Shown: positions 25,525-32,619 of the stretch, one piece after another | How positions within the stretch are numbered: the first letter of the stretch is position 1 | Layout: every line of letters starts with the position of its first letter | Assembly (NCBI GenBank): GCA_964632005.1 | Contig: CAZWAP010000024.1 | Span: forward strand, 1 to 32,619 | Reading direction: 5' to 3' | Origin: CAZWAP01 sp964632005 | Lineage (GTDB): Bacteria > Planctomycetota > Phycisphaerae > Sedimentisphaerales > Anaerobacaceae | DNA: 32,619 nt | Program-made: the position numbers and the translations under genes | Notes under the pieces: generated by a model | The model's database searches: none | Seen by the model: only the letters and a program-made list of their open reading frames with translations | What the model was told of the DNA's origin: nothing

Positions 25525-25805
25525 CGCCCATCAAAATTCGGGGCAGAGATCGCAAATAGACCAGAGATGCATATACGGCGTGCACGCCGGGCGATAATTC
25601 CGTCCTCCCCGGAACAGATCGCACCGCTGGTCGTCACCTGCGGCTTGTGTTCTTGATGCCAGAAGCATATTTTGATAGCCTTTAGATGTTGTCGGCTCGG
25701 CCTCGGGTTTCGCCGGCGGGGTTTTGCCGCCCGAGCCAACGGACAACCCCGGGGCCCCGGATGGGCTCAAAACCCACGGTCGAAGAATTTATGTGGGAGG
25801 TGGTA

Positions 25806-26780
25806 ATGGCCTCGGATAACCGGGTCAATCGGCGGAAGTTCCTGAAGGGATCTGTTGTTGCCTCTGCAGGGGCGGCACTGGGCTTGCAGAGCTTCGAGGA
25901 GCGGAACCTGCTGGCCAGGCTGGCTGAAGGCTCGGGCGACGAAAAACCAAGGCAGCAGCAGGCCGGCTCGGAGGGAAAGGGCCTGCCGTTCGGCAGGATC
26001 AAGAACCTCAAGATCAGCAGGTTATTCTGCGGTGGTAATTTGATAGGCGGGTGGGCGCACAGCCGGGACCTGATTTATGTTTCCTCACTGGTCAAGGCCT
26101 ACCATACCGACCAGAAGGTGTTCGCAACACTGGAGTTGGCCGAGGAGTGCGGCATCAACACTATTCTGACGAATCCGCGGTCGGACAGGGTAATCAACAA
26201 GTACTGGGACCAGCGCGGCGGGCAGATCCAGTGGATATCGGATTGCGCATGGGGGCCGGACATCAAGACAGGCATCAAGCGATCGATAGACAGCGGAGCG
26301 CACGCGGTATATATCCAGGGCGGGCTTGCCGACGACGCGGTCAAGCGGGGCCAGGCGGCTTTGCTGGGCGAGGCGGTGGAGTTTGCCAGGAGCAAGGGCG
26401 TGCCGGCCGGTGTCGGTGCACATCTCCTGGAGACGGTCAAAGCGTGCGTCGAGGCCGGCGTGGACCCGGACTTCTGGGTCAAGACGTTGCACCGGCTTGA
26501 CTACTGGTCGGCCCGCTTTGAGCCGGAGCACGACAACGTCTGGAGCCGAACGCCTGAAGAGACTGTCGAGTATATGAAGACCGTCGGAAGGCCCTGGATT
26601 GCGTTCAAGGTAATGGCGGCGGGGGCGATTCATCCGAGGTATGCGTTCAGGTATGCATTCGAGGGTGGGGCGGACTTCGTCTGCGCGGGAATGTTCGATT
26701 TTCAGATCGTTGAGGACGTGATCATCGCGAAAAAGGTGTTTGCAGACGGGTTGAAGAGGGAACGGCCTTGGAGGGCGTAG
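25806..26780 (+). CDS. Tat-exported putative TIM-barrel protein, function unknown
   Basis: A 324-residue protein with a twin-arginine signal (RRKFLKG, Arg9 and Arg10, hydrophobic VVASAGAALGL), so it is exported folded. The mature part opens with ISRLFCGGNLIGGW, similar to aldo/keto reductase and related TIM-barrel starts. It goes on with repeated strand-helix units (FATLELAEECGINTILTN, SGAHAVYIQGG, GVPAGVGAHLL, GADFVCAGMFDFQIVEDV). I cannot assign an enzyme family. No AKR catalytic Tyr-Lys pair is recognised with certainty. The ATG at 25806 has GGGAGGT at 25794-25800, which decides the start over the upstream ATG at 25791 and longer ORFs. The gene stands alone, divergent from the envelope cluster. 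Confidence 0.75.
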   Translation: MASDNRVNRRKFLKGSVVASAGAALGLQSFEERNLLARLAEGSGDEKPRQQQAGSEGKGLPFGRIKNLKISRLFCGGNLIGGWAHSRDLIYVSSLVKAYHTDQKVFATLELAEECGINTILTNPRSDRVINKYWDQRGGQIQWISDCAWGPDIKTGIKRSIDSGAHAVYIQGGLADDAVKRGQAALLGEAVEFARSKGVPAGVGAHLLETVKACVEAGVDPDFWVKTLHRLDYWSARFEPEHDNVWSRTPEETVEYMKTVGRPWIAFKVMAAGAIHPRYAFRYAFEGGADFVCAGMFDFQIVEDVIIAKKVFADGLKRERPWRA

Positions 26781-27095
26781 GCTCGGCAGTGGGTGTCTTT
26801 TCGACCCGGGGATATGGCGGGCCACTTCGGCATCGATCCTTCCGAGGCCGGCGCTGCCCGGATTCCAGGCCCGAAGCATTTCTCGGCGGTGCGGACGCGG
26901 CAGCGGCTGACTACTTCATCGTTTAATGCTCCGGCGGTGTTTGCGTCCTGACTGTTGGAAGCGTTGAGGACAGCGAGGATTATCAAAAATGCCGCTGCTA
27001 AGATCGGTGTTCTTGACGGCGCTGCGGCCATTACTTATAGTGTTTGCGTTTGACCGGGTGGATATGACGTAGTCGGGGATTCGGAGTTGTTGGCG
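26781..27095. other. Intergenic region before the ykgJ-hisS cluster
   Basis: About 315 bp. It holds the promoter at 27013-27041. A minus-strand ORF of 109 codons (26702-27031) begins with a signal-peptide-like stretch, but it overlaps the end of the Tat-protein gene and lacks a ribosome site, so it is not called as a gene. I see no RNA gene or terminator. Confidence 0.5.
27013..27041 (+). promoter_or_regulatory. Promoter of the ykgJ-hisS cluster
   Basis: TTGACG (27013-27018), a 17-bp spacer and TATAGT (27036-27041), five of six matches each. The start near 27048 leaves about 48 nt before the ATG at 27096. It drives the tightly linked ykgJ-like, hisS and HYExAFE genes. Confidence 0.65.
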
Positions 27096-27485
27096 ATGGC
27101 TAAAGCGAGTCAGTGTGAGAAATGTACCGGGTTGTGCTGCAGGTATTTTGCTCTGCCGATAGAGACCCCGGAGGATAGAGAGGATTACGACGACATAAGG
27201 TGGTACCTGTGCCACGAGAATGTAACGGTGTTCGTGGAAGACGGCGAATGGTATCTGAACGTCAAGAACAAGTGCCGATACCTCTCGGAGAAGGATTACC
27301 GCTGCCTGATTTATGCGAAGCGGCCGAGGATCTGCCGCCAGTACAAGCACGCCGACTGTGATTTCGTCGAGGGAGAATACGACTACGAGCTGCACTTTAC
27401 CAACGACAAGGAAATGGAGGAGTACATAAAGATAAAATTCGACAACAACAGAATTGAAAAGCGCAGGGCGAAGAACGGCAGATGA
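27096..27485 (+). CDS. YkgJ family cysteine-cluster protein
   Basis: A 129-residue protein with the CxxC-GLCC opening (CEKCTGLCCRYF) and a second block, CRYLSEKDYRCLIYAKRPRICRQY followed by C, the pattern of the zinc/iron-chelating YkgJ (CxxCxxCC) family. The C-terminus is rich in charged residues. The function of the family is unknown, and metal binding is predicted. The ATG at 27096 has GGAG at 27083-27086, while the longest ORF begins at a TTG (27087) directly after that site. Its stop overlaps the hisS start (ATGA), so the two are translationally coupled. Confidence 0.88.
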   Translation: MAKASQCEKCTGLCCRYFALPIETPEDREDYDDIRWYLCHENVTVFVEDGEWYLNVKNKCRYLSEKDYRCLIYAKRPRICRQYKHADCDFVEGEYDYELHFTNDKEMEEYIKIKFDNNRIEKRRAKNGR

Positions 27486-28786
27486 AGATACCGCCGGTCA
27501 AGGGGACGAGAGACTTTTACCCGCCACAGATGGCGATTCGCAACTGGATTGTCGACGGCTGGAGACGTGTTTCGCGCCGGAACGGCTTCGAGGAGTACGA
27601 CGGGCCGATCCTCGAATACCTGAAGATGTACCAGATAAAGAGCGGGGAGGAAATTGTCGAACAACTTTTCAGTCTGACCGACCGCGGAGGCAGGGAACTC
27701 GCGATAAGGCCGGAGATCACCCCGACGCTGGCCAGGATGGTGAACCAGCGGATCAATTCGCTATCCCGGCCGATAAAGTGGTTCTCCGTCCCCCGCCTGT
27801 GCCGGGCCGAGCGCCCGCAAAAGGGACGACTCAGAGAATTCTTCCAGTGGAACATCGACATAATCGGCGCAGCGGCAAGCCAGGCGGATGCAGAGATCAT
27901 TTTTACGACGCTGGACTACCTGCGCGAGGTGGGGTTGACGGCCAATGACGTCAAGGCCAAGATATCCAGTCGGAGGCTACTGGCGGCTGTTCTCAAAAGC
28001 CTGGGGGTTTCTGATGAGGCACTTGAGCCGTTGTATGCCGTGCTGGACAAGAGGACGAGGCTGCCGGCAGAGACTTTTGAGCAACTGCTCGGCGAGCTGG
28101 TAGCCGACGGGCCGGCGGTGGAGAAGATACTGGCTTTTATGGAAGCCGGTTCCATCGAAGAAGTGGGGCGTGCACTGCCGCTTGAGGGTGATATACGTCG
28201 GGCTGTAGAGGAGCTGGACGGAGTCTTTGCGGTCCTGAAGAGCATGGGAGTGCAGGACTACTGCGTTTTCGACCCGAGCATTGTCCGCGGCCTGGCGTAC
28301 TATACCGGCGTTGTTTTCGAGGTGCACGACGTTGCCGGCGGACTTCGGGCGATCTGCGGTGGCGGCAGATACGACAACCTGCTCCGTGATTTCGGCGGGC
28401 CGGAGGTCTCGGCCACCGGAATGGGTATGGGCGATTGTGTCCTCGAGATACTGTTGGAACGCAAAGGACTGCTGGACGCCGGCTCGGCCAAGCCGCAGCT
28501 CCAGTACTTCGTTGCCTCGGTTGATGAGGTGTTTCGACCCAAGGTGTACGAGATTACCGCGGAGGTCAGGTCGAGAGGTCATTCGGCAAACTTCAGCTAC
28601 AAGCACGGCGGGCTCTCCAAGCAGTTGAAAGAGGCCGCGGCGCAGAATGCGAAAAGGTGCATCATCGTCGGGCAGGAGTGTCTCGATGGCAACCGGATTG
28701 CCGTCAAGGATATGGCCAGTGGCCAGCAGCAACTGATCGATATTGGTGAGTTCCTCTCGCAGTTGGAGGTTGGTCCGGACAAGTAA
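27482..28786 (+). CDS. hisS: Histidine--tRNA ligase
   Basis: A class II aminoacyl-tRNA synthetase of 434 residues. It has motif 1 around VKGTRDFYPPQM, motif 2 with RPEITPTLARMV and SVPRLCRAERPQKGRLREFFQWNIDI, the histidine-binding signature RGLAYYTGVVFEV, motif 3 GGGRYDNLL with SATGMGMGD, and a C-terminal anticodon-binding domain (about 340-430: QYFVASVDEVFRPKVYEI, FSYKHGGLSKQLKEAA). It overlaps the ykgJ-like stop by 4 bp. The HYExAFE gene follows after 38 bp. Confidence 0.98.
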   Translation: MKIPPVKGTRDFYPPQMAIRNWIVDGWRRVSRRNGFEEYDGPILEYLKMYQIKSGEEIVEQLFSLTDRGGRELAIRPEITPTLARMVNQRINSLSRPIKWFSVPRLCRAERPQKGRLREFFQWNIDIIGAAASQADAEIIFTTLDYLREVGLTANDVKAKISSRRLLAAVLKSLGVSDEALEPLYAVLDKRTRLPAETFEQLLGELVADGPAVEKILAFMEAGSIEEVGRALPLEGDIRRAVEELDGVFAVLKSMGVQDYCVFDPSIVRGLAYYTGVVFEVHDVAGGLRAICGGGRYDNLLRDFGGPEVSATGMGMGDCVLEILLERKGLLDAGSAKPQLQYFVASVDEVFRPKVYEITAEVRSRGHSANFSYKHGGLSKQLKEAAAQNAKRCIIVGQECLDGNRIAVKDMASGQQQLIDIGEFLSQLEVGPDK

Positions 28787-28824
28787 CAGCCTTACGCGGG
28801 ATCGTGAGCTCGAGCGGAGTGGAA

Positions 28825-29340
28825 ATGAAGGGGTCTGCACCGAACCATTATGAACGGGCATTTGAGGGCTGGTTGCGGGATCACCGGGTTCAGTACGGGC
28901 TGGCGGACGAGCGCAGCCGGGCGCAGGTCGCACAACACAAAATCAAGAGTCCCGATTTCTTACTGTATCCGAAGGATGGACGGACCATAATCGCGGAGGT
29001 CAAGGGCAGGAAGTTCCGAGGCGAGACTTTCGAGCGGCTAAAGGGCTTTGAGTGCTGGGTGACCGCCGAGGACGTCAGCGGCCTGGCGAAGTGGCAGGAC
29101 GTTCTCGGGCGCGGGCACACCGCGGTATTTGTCTTTGCGTACAAAATTGAGAATGTGGATGTGGATTTCGACGGCCGGGAGGTCTTCGAGTTTGGGCCTG
29201 ATAAGTACGTTTTTTTCGGTATAGAACTTGACGAGTACCGCCGGCGGATGAAGCAAAGGAGTCCGAAGTGGCGGACGGTGACGCTGAACGCCGAGAAGTT
29301 CCGCGAGTGTGCTGTGCCTCTCGAGGAGCTCTTGCTCTGA
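28825..29340 (+). CDS. HYExAFE family protein with PD-(D/E)xK-like core
   Basis: A 171-residue protein that opens with HYERAFEGWL (8-17), the HYExAFE signature for which a family name exists in planctomycete genomes. Residues 43-60 read PDFLLYPKDGRTIIAEVK: Pro43-Asp44, then Glu58-x-Lys60, the spacing of a PD-(D/E)xK nuclease core. This suggests a restriction-endonuclease-like fold. Nuclease activity is inference. The ATG at 28825 has GGAG (28816-28819) five bases before it, and the longest ORF begins at a GTG 21 bp upstream. It lies in the hisS cluster, but a functional link to histidyl-tRNA synthesis is unknown. Confidence 0.85.
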   Translation: MKGSAPNHYERAFEGWLRDHRVQYGLADERSRAQVAQHKIKSPDFLLYPKDGRTIIAEVKGRKFRGETFERLKGFECWVTAEDVSGLAKWQDVLGRGHTAVFVFAYKIENVDVDFDGREVFEFGPDKYVFFGIELDEYRRRMKQRSPKWRTVTLNAEKFRECAVPLEELLL

Positions 29341-29547
29341 GATAAAATACAGGCGGATGGGGGGATTCGGTTAGCCGCTTCTGTTTGCCCCCGTGGATTC
29401 ACGTACTCTACCGCGATTCTGCCGGGCAATACGGGCGACCGCAACATCGATTCAGCAGCGTGCGCGCCGGCACGATGGGCACGGCAGCGCGTTCTGCTTT
29501 CGCCAGAGGACGGCCTGTCCCGGAGGCGCAGAAAGGCGAATTTGCAA

Positions 29548-29576
29548 TAGACCGCCTGGACGAAGGGCGATAGAAT
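29548..29576 (+). promoter_or_regulatory. Candidate promoter of rsmD-cca
   Basis: TAGACC (29548-29553), a 17-bp spacer and TAGAAT (29571-29576). The start near 29583 leaves a very short leader before the ATG at 29594. The preceding 253-bp gap shows no gene. Confidence 0.4.
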
Positions 29577-29593
29577 CTGACCCTTGGGTATGA

Positions 29594-30172
29594 ATGATGC
29601 GAATCATAGCGGGTACAAGACGCGGGATGAAGCTGTTGGGCCCGAAGAGCGGGGATTCGCGTCCGATCACCGACCGGGTGAAGGAATCGCTTTTTAGTGT
29701 GCTTTACAAATACGGGCTGCCGGACGGGGCGACGGTTGGCGACCTGTTTTGCGGGGTAGGGTCGTTGGGGCTGGAGGCTTTGAGTCGGGGGGCCCAGTTT
29801 GTGACTTTCGTTGAGCAAGACCACAAGATCATTGAGCGGCTGGAAAAGAATATCGAGAAGTCGGGGTTTGTCAGGAACTCGAAGGTGATTCGGGCCGATG
29901 CATTCAGGCTGGGTGTGCCCGCCCACAAGGCCGGCAACCAGTGCGACCTGGTTTTTGTTGACCCGCCTTACGCGGCGACGGCCCAGGTCGGGACCGGGTC
30001 ACGCTTAGGCGGGCTTATGGAGGTGCTCGGCGGGCAGGTGCGGACCGGGGGCGTCGTGGTGGTTCGGACGCGCTGCAGCGTGTGCTTGTTCGAGGAGTAC
30101 GGCTGTTTTGAGGTTGTTGAGCGTCGCAAGTGGGGAAAGATGGCGGTTGTGATACTCCAGAAGGCGGGCTGA
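29594..30172 (+). CDS. rsmD: 16S rRNA (guanine(966)-N(2))-methyltransferase RsmD
   Basis: A 192-residue SAM-dependent methyltransferase that modifies G966 (E. coli numbering) of 16S rRNA. It has the RIIAGTRRGMKL opening, DRVKESLFSVL, SAM-binding DLFCGVGSLGLEALSRGA (50-67), and the DPPY catalytic motif (123-126). ATG codons at 29594 and 29597 are adjacent, and the first is used. A third ATG at 29590 is in another frame. The stop overlaps the first base of cca (TGATG), so the two genes are coupled. Confidence 0.95.
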   Translation: MMRIIAGTRRGMKLLGPKSGDSRPITDRVKESLFSVLYKYGLPDGATVGDLFCGVGSLGLEALSRGAQFVTFVEQDHKIIERLEKNIEKSGFVRNSKVIRADAFRLGVPAHKAGNQCDLVFVDPPYAATAQVGTGSRLGGLMEVLGGQVRTGGVVVVRTRCSVCLFEEYGCFEVVERRKWGKMAVVILQKAG

Positions 30173-31398
30173 TGACAAACAGGACAGCGGCAATCAAGGT
30201 TGTCAGACGGCTGCGGCGGGCGGGTTTTGTGGCGTTACTTGCCGGAGGGTGTGTGCGCGATATGCTTCTGGGGCGGCGGGCGAGTGATTACGATGTTGCC
30301 ACGGATGCCCGGCCGAGAGACGTGGTCAGGCTCTTTGAGCGGACGGTGAAGGTCGGGGCAAAGTTCGGGGTGGTGATAGTGCTGATCGGCCCGGCGAAGG
30401 TGGAGGTGGCGACGTTTCGGATGGAGGCCAACTACGCTGACGGACGGCATCCGGGGGCGGTGAGATTTGCCGACGCGGCCGCAGATGCGAGCAGGCGGGA
30501 TTTCACGATAAACGGGATGTTCTTCGACCCAGAGAGCAAGCAAGTGATTGATTACGTGGGGGGCCAGGCGGACCTGAAGCGAGGGTTGATCCGGACGATT
30601 GGTCGCGCGGACGATCGTTTTGACGAAGATCACCTTCGGATGTTGCGCGCGGTAAGGTTTGCCACGCAACTGGACTTTGCACTTGAAGAGCGGACTTTTG
30701 CGGCGATCCGCAGGTCTGCCGCGGCGATAAGAAAGATAAGCGGCGAGCGGGTTGCGATGGAGTTAGAGGGGATTCTTGCAAGTCCCGACCGGGCCAAAGG
30801 GGCCGCGATGCTGATAGATACGGGGCTGGCCGAGCAAATCTTCGATGGCTTAGCAGGCAAGGGCGCCAAGTTTGCGGTGGATGTACTGAGGCACCTGCCG
30901 AGAAAAATTGATTTTGCACTGGGGCTGTCGGGATTCTTCGCGGGCTATGAGACAGAGCTTGGCCTGGCGTGGCTGCGGGTTCTACGGCCGAGCAGAAAGC
31001 TGCATAAACACGTCAGGTTCCTGCTGAGCAGCAGGGGGCGACTGCTGAATGAGAAGATGTCTCTGGCGGAATTGAAGCAGCTTCTTTCGGAGCCCTATTT
31101 CGAGGACCTTTACGCGTTGGAAAAGGCGATTCAGAAGGCGCGGCCGGAGGGCAGGCGGAGCATTAGTGCGTTGATTGCGCTGCGCCGAAGGATAAACGCG
31201 CTGGGTGACGTTGAGCTTCGACCGGCGCCGCTGCTTGACGGATACGGGTTGATGCGTTTAGGGGCTGTGCCCGGCCCGGGACTGGGGCAGTTGGCCCGGG
31301 AGATGTACGTCGCGCAGCTGGAAGGAGAACTGCAGACGGTAAGCCAGGCCGAGGAATGGGCGAGTAAGTGGTTGGAGAAACACCGGTCGGTTAGATGA
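30172..31398 (+). CDS. cca: CCA tRNA nucleotidyltransferase (class II)
   Basis: A 408-residue class II nucleotidyltransferase that adds or repairs tRNA 3' CCA. It has GGCVRD (25-30), the metal-binding DYD (39-41), RRDFTIN (108-114) and the EDHLRMLRAVRFA helix (152-164). The C-terminal helical domain is intact. CCA-adding, A-adding and poly(A) polymerases share these motifs, and the EDxLR element favours a CCA or CC/A role. The ATG at 30172 overlaps the rsmD stop. The longer ORF (30130) lies inside rsmD and is rejected. Confidence 0.92.
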   Translation: MTNRTAAIKVVRRLRRAGFVALLAGGCVRDMLLGRRASDYDVATDARPRDVVRLFERTVKVGAKFGVVIVLIGPAKVEVATFRMEANYADGRHPGAVRFADAAADASRRDFTINGMFFDPESKQVIDYVGGQADLKRGLIRTIGRADDRFDEDHLRMLRAVRFATQLDFALEERTFAAIRRSAAAIRKISGERVAMELEGILASPDRAKGAAMLIDTGLAEQIFDGLAGKGAKFAVDVLRHLPRKIDFALGLSGFFAGYETELGLAWLRVLRPSRKLHKHVRFLLSSRGRLLNEKMSLAELKQLLSEPYFEDLYALEKAIQKARPEGRRSISALIALRRRINALGDVELRPAPLLDGYGLMRLGAVPGPGLGQLAREMYVAQLEGELQTVSQAEEWASKWLEKHRSVR

Positions 31399-31460
31399 GC
31401 AGCAGCGGTACGCGCGGTCCGGCGCAACCGGGACGGGTACGATAAGGGCGTAAGTACGAA

Positions 31461-32597
31461 ATGGAGCCGTTTACACTCTTGATAAAACCTTCGGGTTCGG
31501 ATTGCAACCTCGATTGCACATACTGTTTCTACAAGTGCAGGCCCGCCGAGATCGGACAGGGCAGGCAGCGGATGAGCGACGAAGTGCTGGAGAGGTTGGT
31601 TAAGGACTATATGCAGCTGCGGTTTCCACTGGCCGGCTTTGCGTGGCAGGGCGGGGAGCCGACTTTAATGGGGCTTGATTTTTACAGAAAGGCGGTCGAG
31701 CTTCAGAAAAAGTACGGCGCTTCGGCCCAGGAAGTGGGCAACTCGCTCCAGACGAACGCCATCCTGCTCAACGAGCAGTGGTGCAAGTTCTTGCACGAGA
31801 GCAAGTTCCTCGTGGGGATAAGCATCGACGGGCCGAAGCAGATGCACGATCATTACCGCGTGGACTATTCAGGGGCAGGGACATTCGAGCGAGTGATGCG
31901 GGCAATAGAGAGGTGCAAGGAGTACCAGGTAGAGTTCAACACGTTGACGCTGCTGAACGATCTCAACGTGAAGCATCCGGACGAGGTATTCGATTTTCTC
32001 GTGGGACTCGGCGTCAGGTTCCTCCAGTTCATACCGTGCGTTGAGCTGGATGCGACAGGAAGGGTCACAGATTTTTCGATTACGGCCGAGGAGTACGGGG
32101 AGTTTTTGTGCAGGGTCTTTGATCGGTGGGTGGAATACGGACCGGGCAGGCTGAGCATACGCGACTTTGATTCCATACTGTCGTATTACCTGACGGGCCG
32201 GCACACAATCTGCACATTCGATAGGCAGTGCAGCCAGTATATCGTCATCGAGCATCAAGGCGATGCGTACTGCTGTGACTTTTTCGTGGAGCCGAGGTGG
32301 CGACTGGGCAGCATAATGGAGACGCCGATCGAAAAGCTTGCCGGCAGTGCACTGAAGCGGAGGTTCGCGAGGAGCAAGCAGAACCTGTGCAGTAAGTGCC
32401 TTGTTTGCAGACACTTGGCGATTTGCCGTGGCGGATGTATGAAGGACAGGGCCCCGTTCGACAGGGAGAACTTCGCCCGGGAGAGCTATTACTGCGAGGC
32501 GTACAGACGGTTCTTCGATTATGCCGGGCCGAGGTTTGCGCAGATAGCGGCCCAGATTAGCTCAGGGCGGATAAAGAGAGATTTGGAGGGCACATAG
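31461..32597 (+). CDS. Anaerobic sulfatase-maturase-type radical SAM/SPASM enzyme
   Basis: A 378-residue radical SAM protein with the AnSME opening IKPSGSDCNLDCTYCFYKC (Cys15, 19, 22 form the SAM cluster). It has WQGGEPTLMGLDFY, QTNAILLNEQW and ISIDGPKQMHDHYR, the last two typical of AnSME, and a C-terminal SPASM domain with CLVCRHLAICRGGCMKDR and further cysteines for two auxiliary clusters. AnSME converts a Cys or Ser in sulfatases to formylglycine. The conserved Asp-containing DAYCCDFFVEPRW block is present. No sulfatase gene is in the window. AAGGG lies about 12 nt before the ATG. Confidence 0.93.
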   Translation: MEPFTLLIKPSGSDCNLDCTYCFYKCRPAEIGQGRQRMSDEVLERLVKDYMQLRFPLAGFAWQGGEPTLMGLDFYRKAVELQKKYGASAQEVGNSLQTNAILLNEQWCKFLHESKFLVGISIDGPKQMHDHYRVDYSGAGTFERVMRAIERCKEYQVEFNTLTLLNDLNVKHPDEVFDFLVGLGVRFLQFIPCVELDATGRVTDFSITAEEYGEFLCRVFDRWVEYGPGRLSIRDFDSILSYYLTGRHTICTFDRQCSQYIVIEHQGDAYCCDFFVEPRWRLGSIMETPIEKLAGSALKRRFARSKQNLCSKCLVCRHLAICRGGCMKDRAPFDRENFARESYYCEAYRRFFDYAGPRFAQIAAQISSGRIKRDLEGT

Positions 32598-32619
32598 GGC
32601 TCGTCTGTGGGCAGAGCAG

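Overview
The window looks like one end of a contig from an anaerobic or facultative member of the Planctomycetota, most likely class Phycisphaerae. This is inferred from the 5' 16S rRNA sequence at the left edge, a HYExAFE-type protein (a family known to me mainly from planctomycetes), an anaerobic sulfatase-maturase-type radical SAM enzyme and a complete Rnf complex. The DNA is GC-rich, densely coded and free of obvious mobile elements. I see no tRNA gene, CRISPR array or transposase. Left to right, the first 585 bases are the 5' third of a 16S rRNA gene on the minus strand. Its leader carries a strong promoter, a boxB-like hairpin and boxA, and it is divergent from a yjbQ-family gene.

Bases 1.6-8.8 kb hold plus-strand genes: a lipoprotein with the FlgI (flagellar P-ring) fold interrupted by HEAT-like repeats, the chromosome condensation ATPase Smc, a degenerate Gfo/Idh/MocA-type oxidoreductase and a membrane-anchored zinc-ribbon protein. 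A convergent M48 lipoprotein protease follows. From 9.7 to 15.5 kb lies the rnf cluster (an RseC-like small membrane protein, then rnfC-D-G-E-A-B), which couples ferredoxin:NAD+ electron transfer to ion pumping. The FMN transferase ApbE, which loads flavin on RnfD and RnfG, is convergent just downstream. A TIGR03960-type radical SAM gene starts 27 bp from apbE on the other strand.

Bases 18.5-25.4 kb are a minus-strand envelope and quality-control cluster, transcribed as bamD-like, lptE-like, ftsH, dsbD, nth and a LOG-family gene. The LptE- and BamD-like lipoprotein/TPR pair and the DsbD thiol relay imply a diderm envelope with an LPS transport route. From 25.8 kb to the end the plus strand carries a Tat-exported putative TIM-barrel protein, a ykgJ-hisS-HYExAFE cluster, rsmD-cca and an AnSME-type radical SAM enzyme.

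Most genes are conserved housekeeping functions. The parts that look least described are the FlgI/HEAT chimera beside smc, the small RseC-like protein heading the rnf cluster, the Gfo/Idh/MocA protein lacking its usual catalytic motif, the HYExAFE protein with a PD-(D/E)xK-like core, and the shared divergent promoter regions at about 0.95 and 25.5 kb. Gene starts were moved from the longest ORF wherever a Shine-Dalgarno sequence or family alignment favoured another codon. All functional calls are from motif reading, not database searches.
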